64,000 bases of DNA from Eubacteriales bacterium (GTDB lineage: Bacteria; Bacillota; Clostridia; Oscillospirales; Oscillospiraceae), in assembly GCA_030536515.1 (NCBI GenBank), contig JAUNPV010000005.1, positions 1 through 64,000 on the forward strand, in the 5' to 3' direction. The position numbers and the translations under genes are program-made. The notes below the pieces were generated by a model that ran no database searches, was not told where the DNA came from, and saw nothing but the letters and a program-made list of their open reading frames with translations. Positions 58,399-64,000 of this stretch are shown here, in pieces (position 1 is the stretch's first letter; every line of letters starts with the position of its first letter).

Positions 58399-59532
58399 AT
58401 GGGTAAAAAGCGTGTTTTGTTTGCTGCAACGGTGGTGAAGACCCACATCATGCAGTTTCACATCCCCTATCTGCGGATGTTCCAGGACATGGGCTGGGAG
58501 ACCGCCGTGGCCGCCCGGAATGACTACGAAAACCCTGCCGACTGCGTCATTCCCGCCTGCGATACCTACTACGACATCCCCTTCGAGCGGGTCCCCTGGA
58601 AAAAGGGGAACCTGAGGGCCTACAAAATGCTGAAAAAGGTCATTGACGAGGGGAATTTCGATATCATCCACTGCCACACCCCCGTGGGAGCCATGCTCAC
58701 CCGGCTGGCCGCCAGGCAGGCCCGGAAGCGGGGGACCAAGGTCCTCTACACCGCCCACGGCTTCCACTTTTACAAGGGTGCGCCGCTGCTGAACTGGCTG
58801 GCCTTTTACCCCGTGGAGTGGCTGCTGGCCCCGCTGACGGACGTTCTGCTGACCATGAACCGGGAGGACTATACCCGGGCGAAGAAGCATATTCACGCCA
58901 AGCGGGTGGAATATGTCCCCGGGGTGGGCATCAGCCGGGAGAAATTCAGCCAGAGCGTGGACCGGCCCGCCAAGCGCCGGGAGCTGGGCTTCGGGGATGG
59001 GGACTTCCTCATGCTCACCGTGGCGGAGCTCATCGGCCGGAAAAACCACATCACCGTCCTGCGGGCCATGGGCCTTTTGAAAAATGCCCCGGAATTTGAA
59101 AACCTCCACTACCTCATCGTGGGCCGGGGCGAGGCCAGGGACCGGCTGGAATCTGCCGCCCACGAGCTGGGCATTGAAAGCCACGTCCACTTTCTGGGCT
59201 ACCGGACGGATGTGGCGGCGCTGTACAAGGCCTGCGACCTGTTCGCCTTTGTGCCCTTCCAGGAGGGGCTGCCGGTGGCGCTGATGGAGGCTATGTGCTG
59301 CGGCCTGCCGGTTTTCTGCACCGACATCCGGGGCAACGCCGACCTCATCGACGACGGCGTGTCCGGCCTGTTTACGGACAACAACCCCCGGGCCGTGGCC
59401 GACACCATTTTGAAGCTCTACCGGGACCCGGCTCTGCGCAGCCGGTGCGCCGCCGCGGCGGCGGAAAAGGTCCTGAACTTTACCGACGAAACCGTGCATG
59501 AAAGAATGCGGGAAATCTATCTCAGCGTATAA
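58399..59532 (+). CDS. Glycosyltransferase family 4 (EpsD/PglA-like)
   Basis: A 377-aa GT-B enzyme. VLFAATVVKTHIMQFHIPYL opens it; IIHCHTPVGAMLTRLAAR, YTAHGFHFYKGAPLLNW and PFQEGLPVALMEAMCCGLPVFCTDIRG follow, as in Bacillus EpsD-like capsular transferases. ATG at 58399 follows GAGGGAGG. First gene after its own promoter. Confidence 0.9.
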   Translation: MGKKRVLFAATVVKTHIMQFHIPYLRMFQDMGWETAVAARNDYENPADCVIPACDTYYDIPFERVPWKKGNLRAYKMLKKVIDEGNFDIIHCHTPVGAMLTRLAARQARKRGTKVLYTAHGFHFYKGAPLLNWLAFYPVEWLLAPLTDVLLTMNREDYTRAKKHIHAKRVEYVPGVGISREKFSQSVDRPAKRRELGFGDGDFLMLTVAELIGRKNHITVLRAMGLLKNAPEFENLHYLIVGRGEARDRLESAAHELGIESHVHFLGYRTDVAALYKACDLFAFVPFQEGLPVALMEAMCCGLPVFCTDIRGNADLIDDGVSGLFTDNNPRAVADTILKLYRDPALRSRCAAAAAEKVLNFTDETVHERMREIYLSV

Positions 59533-59564
59533 AAGCCAATACCATAAGAAAGGGGGGATATGCC

Positions 59565-60602
59565 GTGAAGGTGATGCACGTGCTCAATTCCAGAATTTTC
59601 TCCGGGGCGGAGAAGGTGGTCTGCCAGATTATCACCGCCTTTGCCGGGGAGGTGGACATGGTCTATTGCAGTCCGGAAAGCGGGACCGTGGGAACCATTC
59701 TGGCCTCCCAGGGCATTTCCTACCGGCCCATCCCCAGCTTGACCCCGAAAAACCTCCGCTCGGCCATCGAGCGGGAGCGGCCCGATGTGATTCACGCCCA
59801 CGATATGCGGGCGGGGTTCGTGGCTGCCCTGTGCTGCGGAGGCATTCCTCTGATTTCCCACATCCACAACAACGCCATGGATGCCCGGGGCCTGTCCCCC
59901 AAGTCCCTGGCCTATCTGCTGGCAGGCGCCAGAGCCAGGCATATTTTCTGGGTGTCCCAGGCGGCCTTTGAGGGCTACCGGTTTCACCGGCTCTTTGCCC
60001 GGAAAAGCAGCGTCCTTTACAACATCATCGACACCCGCCTGATTCAGGAAAGGCTGGCCCAGGATGACAGCAGCTACGATTTTGACGTAATCTACGTAGG
60101 CAGGCTCACCTATCCCAAGGACCCCCAGCGGCTCATGCGGGTCTGCGCCCGGATGAAGGCGAAAAAGCCAAATTTGAAGGTGGCCGTGGTGGGGGCAGGG
60201 GATTTGGAGGATGAAACCAAGGCCCTGTGCAAGGAGCTGGGCCTGGATGACAACGTTTCCTTCCTGGGCTTCCGGGAGAATCCCATCAAAATGATTCGGG
60301 ACGCCAGGGTCCTGACCCTGATTTCCCACTGGGAGGGCACGCCCATGTGCGTGCTGGAGGCCATGGCCCTGGGCACGCCGGTGGTGGCCACCCCCTCCGA
60401 CGGAATGCGGGAGCTGATTGACAGCGGCATCAGCGGCTGGCTCTGCGACACCGACGAGGCTCTGGCGGAGAAAATGCTGAGCATCATCGAAGACCCCGCT
60501 TCTAGGGCGGCCCTTGCCCAAAAGGCCAGTGAAAAATTTGCCCGGATCAACGACGAGGCCAGCTACAAGGCCATTCTGACCCGGTGCTATTTAGGAGAAT
60601 AG
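59565..60602 (+). CDS. Glycosyltransferase family 4
   Basis: A 345-aa GT-B enzyme: VMHVLNSRIFSGAEKVVCQII, VIHAHDMRAGFVAAL, VIYVGRLTYPKDPQRLMRV and SHWEGTPMCVLEAMALGTPVVAT. Start is GTG with AGGGGGG upstream. Confidence 0.9.
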   Translation: MKVMHVLNSRIFSGAEKVVCQIITAFAGEVDMVYCSPESGTVGTILASQGISYRPIPSLTPKNLRSAIERERPDVIHAHDMRAGFVAALCCGGIPLISHIHNNAMDARGLSPKSLAYLLAGARARHIFWVSQAAFEGYRFHRLFARKSSVLYNIIDTRLIQERLAQDDSSYDFDVIYVGRLTYPKDPQRLMRVCARMKAKKPNLKVAVVGAGDLEDETKALCKELGLDDNVSFLGFRENPIKMIRDARVLTLISHWEGTPMCVLEAMALGTPVVATPSDGMRELIDSGISGWLCDTDEALAEKMLSIIEDPASRAALAQKASEKFARINDEASYKAILTRCYLGE

Positions 60603-60605
60603 CCT

Positions 60606-61676
60606 ATGAAAATCATCCAGGTGATCCCCAATTTGCAGTTTGCAGGAGCCGAAATCATGTGCGAAAACCTCACCTACGCCCTGATGGCCATGGGCCATGA
60701 GGTGCTGGTGGTGAGCCTTTACAACGAGCACACCCCCATCGCCCAGCGGATGGAGGCGGCGGGGGTCCGCATCCGGTATCTGGACAAAAAGCTGGGGCTG
60801 GACGTGTCCATGGTGCCAAAGCTGTACCGCATTCTGCGCCAGGAGTCGCCGGACGTGGTTCACACCCACTTAAACGTGGTCAAATACGCCGCCCTGGCGG
60901 CCAGGCTGGCGGGGGTGGAGCACTGCGTCCACACGGTCCACAATGTGGCGGACCAGGAGGCCCAGGGCCGCACCCAGCAGCAGATTCACGGCTATTACTT
61001 CCGCCACGGCTGGTCCGTCCCCGTGGCCCTCAGCGGCCTGGTCCAAAAGACCGTTGTGGAGCTGTACGGCTTGAACCCGGAGCAGATTCCTGTGATTTTC
61101 AACGGCATCGACCTGTCCAAATGCCTGCCCAAGGAGGATTATCGGACCGCTGATGTGGTGACCTTTCTCCACATTGGCCGGTTCAACCAGCAGAAAAACC
61201 ACGAGGGGCTGCTCCGTGCCTTTGCCCTGGTCCACAAAACCCACCCCAGCTGCCGCCTGCGGCTGGTGGGGGAGGGGGAGCTTCGCCGGGACATGGAGGC
61301 CCTGGCCCAGACTTTGGGCATCGGGGAGGCGGTGGAGTTCTGCGGCCTGCGGTCCAATGTCTACCCCCTTCTCCGGGAGGCTGATGTGTTTTTACTGCCC
61401 TCCCACTTTGAGGGAATGCCTATGACCCTCATCGAGGCCATGGGCACGGGCCTTCCCATTGTGGCCACGGCGGTGGGAGGCGTTCCCGATATGCTGTCCG
61501 ACGGCGTGTCCGCCCTGCTGACCCCCTGCCGGGAGGAGGATGTGGCCGCTGCCTGCGAGGCTCTGGCGGACAGCGAGGATTTAAGAAGAAGGCTGGGCCT
61601 GGCGGCCCGGGCGGCCAGCATCCGGTTTTCCGCCGGAACCATGGCCAGACAGTATTTAAACGTTTACGAAATGTGA
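60606..61676 (+). CDS. Glycosyltransferase family 4
   Basis: A 356-aa GT-B enzyme: IIQVIPNLQFAGAEIMCENL, VVHTHLNVVKYAALAARLAG, FLHIGRFNQQKNHEGLLRAF and PSHFEGMPMTLIEAMGTGLPIVAT. It starts 3 bp after the previous gene. No sugar assignment is possible. Confidence 0.9.
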   Translation: MKIIQVIPNLQFAGAEIMCENLTYALMAMGHEVLVVSLYNEHTPIAQRMEAAGVRIRYLDKKLGLDVSMVPKLYRILRQESPDVVHTHLNVVKYAALAARLAGVEHCVHTVHNVADQEAQGRTQQQIHGYYFRHGWSVPVALSGLVQKTVVELYGLNPEQIPVIFNGIDLSKCLPKEDYRTADVVTFLHIGRFNQQKNHEGLLRAFALVHKTHPSCRLRLVGEGELRRDMEALAQTLGIGEAVEFCGLRSNVYPLLREADVFLLPSHFEGMPMTLIEAMGTGLPIVATAVGGVPDMLSDGVSALLTPCREEDVAAACEALADSEDLRRRLGLAARAASIRFSAGTMARQYLNVYEM

Positions 61677-61688
61677 GGTTCGACATCC

Positions 61689-62669
61689 ATGGCAGACCGG
61701 ATTTCCGTCATCGTCCCGGCATACAATACGGCTCCCTGGCTCGTCCGCTGCCTGGACAGCCTCATGGCCCAGACCCATCCAAATATGGAGGTCATCGTGG
61801 TCAACGACGGCTCCACGGACGACACCCGGCAGGTGCTGGATGCCTACGCCGCCGCCCACCCGGTGAAGGTCATCCACCAGGAGAACGCCGGCGTCACCGC
61901 CGCCCGGCTCCGGGGCGTGGCGGAAGCCACAGGGGCCTGGGTGGGCTTCGTGGACGGCGATGACACCGTGGAGCCCCAGATGTACGCGCGGCTTCTGGAA
62001 AACGCCTGGACCTACGACGCCCAGATTTCCCACTGCGGCCAGCAGGTGATTTTCCCCGACGGACGGATCACCAAGGTCCTGGACAGCGGCGAAATACGCA
62101 TCCGGGACCGGGTCCAGAGCCTGAAGGAGCTGCTCAACGACGGCACCATCGAATCGGGCCTGTGCACCAAGCTCTACCGGGCAGACCTGTTCGAGGGGCT
62201 GGCGGGGTGGATGGACTGCTCCATCCGCAACAACGAGGACCTGCTGATGAATTACTATCTGTTCAGCCGGTCCCACCGCTCGGTTTTCGAGGCGGTGTGC
62301 CCCTATCACTATATTCTGCGCCAGGGCTCTGCCTCCTACCGGGCTCTGAGCCATTATCTGATTTTCGACCCCATCCGGGTGCGCCAGCAGATTCTTGGAA
62401 GCTGCGGCCCGGAAATGCAGGCGGCAGCCCGGGAGGCGCTGCTGCGGAACCTGCTGTTTGCCTATGCCCGGCTGACCATGGCTCCCGCCGGGAGCTTCCG
62501 GGAGGAAAAGGCCCAGGTGCGGTGTCTGTTGACCCAGCAGAAGCCCTGGTTTTCCCTGCTGAGCCACCGCAACCGGCTCCTGGCGAACATGATTGTCACT
62601 GCCCCCTGGACCTTCCGGGTATCCTACAGGGCCTTTGCCGCCCTGTTCCTGCGGAAGGAGCAGCACTGA
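61689..62669 (+). CDS. Glycosyltransferase family 2
   Basis: A 326-aa GT-A enzyme: RISVIVPAYNTAPWLVRCLDSLM, VNDGSTDDTRQVLDAY, and the metal site VDGDDTVEPQMYARLL. The C-terminal 90 residues include a hydrophobic stretch that may lie on the membrane. Confidence 0.9.
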   Translation: MADRISVIVPAYNTAPWLVRCLDSLMAQTHPNMEVIVVNDGSTDDTRQVLDAYAAAHPVKVIHQENAGVTAARLRGVAEATGAWVGFVDGDDTVEPQMYARLLENAWTYDAQISHCGQQVIFPDGRITKVLDSGEIRIRDRVQSLKELLNDGTIESGLCTKLYRADLFEGLAGWMDCSIRNNEDLLMNYYLFSRSHRSVFEAVCPYHYILRQGSASYRALSHYLIFDPIRVRQQILGSCGPEMQAAAREALLRNLLFAYARLTMAPAGSFREEKAQVRCLLTQQKPWFSLLSHRNRLLANMIVTAPWTFRVSYRAFAALFLRKEQH

Positions 62670-62685
62670 TTTTGGAGGATATGTT

Positions 62686-63666
62686 ATGAAGGAGCTTCCG
62701 CTGCTCAGCGTGATTGTGCCGGTGTACAAGGTGGAGGCCTACCTGGACCGGTGTGTGGACTCCCTGGTCCAGCAGACCTATGACAACCTGGAAATCCTGC
62801 TGGTGGACGACGGGTCGCCGGACAGCTGCGGCGTTCTGTGCGACCGCTGGGCCGCCAGGGACCCCCGGGTCCGGGTGATTCACCAGAAAAACGGCGGTGC
62901 CGGAAAGGCCAGAAACACTGCCCTGGACCAGGCCCGGGGAGAGCTGATTGGCATGGTGGACAGCGACGACTATATCGAGCCCCATATGTATCAGCGGCTT
63001 TACAGCCTGCTGGGGGAGAATATTGACATTGTGGAATGCCAGAGCGTCGCTACAGAAAATGACTATGCCCCGCTGGATGATGGAAAAGAGTTTGAGATGA
63101 CAGAAGTGTCGCCGGTAGAGGCGATGAGGGAGCATATCCAGAATACCATGTTTACACAGGTTATATGGAACAAGCTCTACCGCCGCAGCGTCATTGGGGA
63201 CATCCGGTTTCCCGAGGGCAACCTCATCGACGACGAGTTCTTTACCTACCGGGTCATCGGAAACGCCCGGCGGCTGGCCCACACTTCAGCGAAGATGTAC
63301 GCCTACCGGCAGCAGCCCGGCAGCGTCATGCACGAGACCTTTTCCCTGCGGCGGCTCCAGGGCCTCCAGGCGAGGAAGGAGCGGCTGGACTACCTGAAGG
63401 CGCAGATGCCGGAGCTTGTCTACGAGGCCTCGGTCAATCTGTATTTCTTCTGCATCTACGCCGAAAAAATGAGCCTGCGCTTTCTCCCCGCCCACCAGCT
63501 CCCCCAGGCCAGGACCATGATTCGGAAGTTTGCCGCCGGGCTGACCCCGCTGAGACCCAGCAGACGCAATCCCCCGGCGGTGAATTTCTGGCTGGTGCTG
63601 GCCCAGATATCCTTTGACGGGGTCTGCAAAATTCAGAATTATTTGGACATCAAAAAACAACTGTGA
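62686..63666 (+). CDS. Glycosyltransferase family 2
   Basis: A 326-aa GT-A enzyme: LLSVIVPVYKVEAYLDRCVDSLV, LVDDGSPDSCG, VDSDDYIEPHMYQRL. It resembles the gene at 55049 in the first 100 residues (both have VIHQKNGG). ATG at 62686 follows TTGGAGG. Between about 63040 and 63170 the base composition is visibly poorer in G and C than the rest of the gene. Confidence 0.9.
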   Translation: MKELPLLSVIVPVYKVEAYLDRCVDSLVQQTYDNLEILLVDDGSPDSCGVLCDRWAARDPRVRVIHQKNGGAGKARNTALDQARGELIGMVDSDDYIEPHMYQRLYSLLGENIDIVECQSVATENDYAPLDDGKEFEMTEVSPVEAMREHIQNTMFTQVIWNKLYRRSVIGDIRFPEGNLIDDEFFTYRVIGNARRLAHTSAKMYAYRQQPGSVMHETFSLRRLQGLQARKERLDYLKAQMPELVYEASVNLYFFCIYAEKMSLRFLPAHQLPQARTMIRKFAAGLTPLRPSRRNPPAVNFWLVLAQISFDGVCKIQNYLDIKKQL

Positions 63667-63674
63667 GGTGTACC

Positions 63675-64000
63675 ATGGAATTTACACACAAGGTGACGGT
63701 ATTCACCCCCACCTACAACCGGGCCTATATTCTGGAAAACCTGTACCGCTCCCTCCAGCGGCAGAGCTGCACCGAATTTGAGTGGCTGGTGGTGGATGAC
63801 GGCTCCTCCGACGGCACGGAGGTGCTGGTGGACGGTTGGCAGCGGGAAAACAATCCCTTTCCCATCCGCTATGTAAAAAAGGACAACGGCGGCAAGTGCC
63901 GGGCCATCAACCTGGGGCTGCAAATGGCAAAAGGGGAGCTGTTCTTCACCGTGGATTCTGACGACTACCTCACCGACGATGCCATCGAAAAGGTCATCCG
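63675..64000 (+). CDS. Glycosyltransferase family 2, cut by the window edge
   Basis: The first 108 codons of a GT-A enzyme: VTVFTPTYNRAYILENLYRSL, VVDDGSSDGTEVLV, KKDNGGKCRAINLG and the metal site FFTVDSDDYLTDDA. ATG at 63675 is preceded by GAGGTG. The gene continues past 64000. Confidence 0.88.
   Translation, partial: MEFTHKVTVFTPTYNRAYILENLYRSLQRQSCTEFEWLVVDDGSSDGTEVLVDGWQRENNPFPIRYVKKDNGGKCRAINLGLQMAKGELFFTVDSDDYLTDDAIEKVI

Noticed and set aside
1-64000. tRNA or rRNA genes
   Set aside because: No cloverleaf with the conserved TPsiC-arm GTTC-A-A pattern and no rRNA-like conserved stretch was seen by eye in the gaps; tRNAscan-SE and Infernal would settle this.

Overview
The window is one GC-rich chromosomal stretch. 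It is most consistent with a gut anaerobe of the Bacillota (Clostridia), probably Oscillospirales/Ruminococcaceae-like. That placement is inference. It rests on GGAGG ribosome-binding sites, a CIRCE-controlled clpB, KtrAB-type potassium uptake, a CotH protein, a GH112 phosphorylase with an NahK kinase for host-glycan disaccharides, and many palindromic intergenic repeats. No rRNA, tRNA, CRISPR array, phage or transposase gene was recognised.

Layout. 0-5 kb: arsenate-reductase-like gene, ferredoxin plus NapH-like membrane Fe-S protein, a small membrane protein, a GNAT acetyltransferase, an SPL-type radical SAM protein and an AraC regulator. 5.6-11.2 kb: a sugar ABC importer (binding protein and two permeases, no ATPase) ending in a GH112 galactosyl-hexosamine phosphorylase, divergent from the AraC gene. 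11-19.5 kb: VanZ protein, clpB behind a perfect CIRCE operator, MATE exporter, RluA-type pseudouridine synthase, ABC exporter. 19.8-22 kb: an apparently autoregulated operon of DUF2975-like membrane protein, XRE regulator and lipoprotein. 22-29 kb: cotH and argS, an XRE regulator divergent from an 84-aa gene, and adenine deaminase. 29-38.4 kb: ktrB-ktrA-rRNA methyltransferase, dprA, topA, trmFO, plsX and rnc. 38.8 kb: a lone N-acetylhexosamine 1-kinase gene with its own promoter. 40-64 kb: a large exopolysaccharide/capsule region with a membrane-bound sugar dehydratase, initiating phosphoglycosyltransferase, CapE/CapF/CapG-type UDP-FucNAc pathway, PglD-like acyltransferase, LicD, Wzy-like polymerase, Wzx flippase and twelve further glycosyltransferases. 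It is split into two blocks by a small DUF2089-type regulator/membrane-protein pair and runs off the right edge.

How they work together. GH112 phosphorylase plus importer would take up a beta-1,3-galactosyl-N-acetylhexosamine and phosphorolyse it. NahK, 28 kb away, would phosphorylate the released N-acetylhexosamine. The products feed galactose-1-phosphate and HexNAc-1-phosphate into UDP-sugar pools that the surface-polysaccharide region consumes.

Most unusual observations. (1) topA carries an in-frame TAA in place of the first lysine codon of a KKTAA-repeat tail; 45 further codons stay open. (2) Two copies of a 204/308-bp structured element, in inverted orientation, each sit between direct duplicates of a local terminator hairpin. 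(3) A 12-C tract lies inside cotH, a possible phase-variation switch. (4) At least four other palindromic intergenic repeat families are nested in one another, including small elements whose terminal inverted repeats are themselves palindromes.
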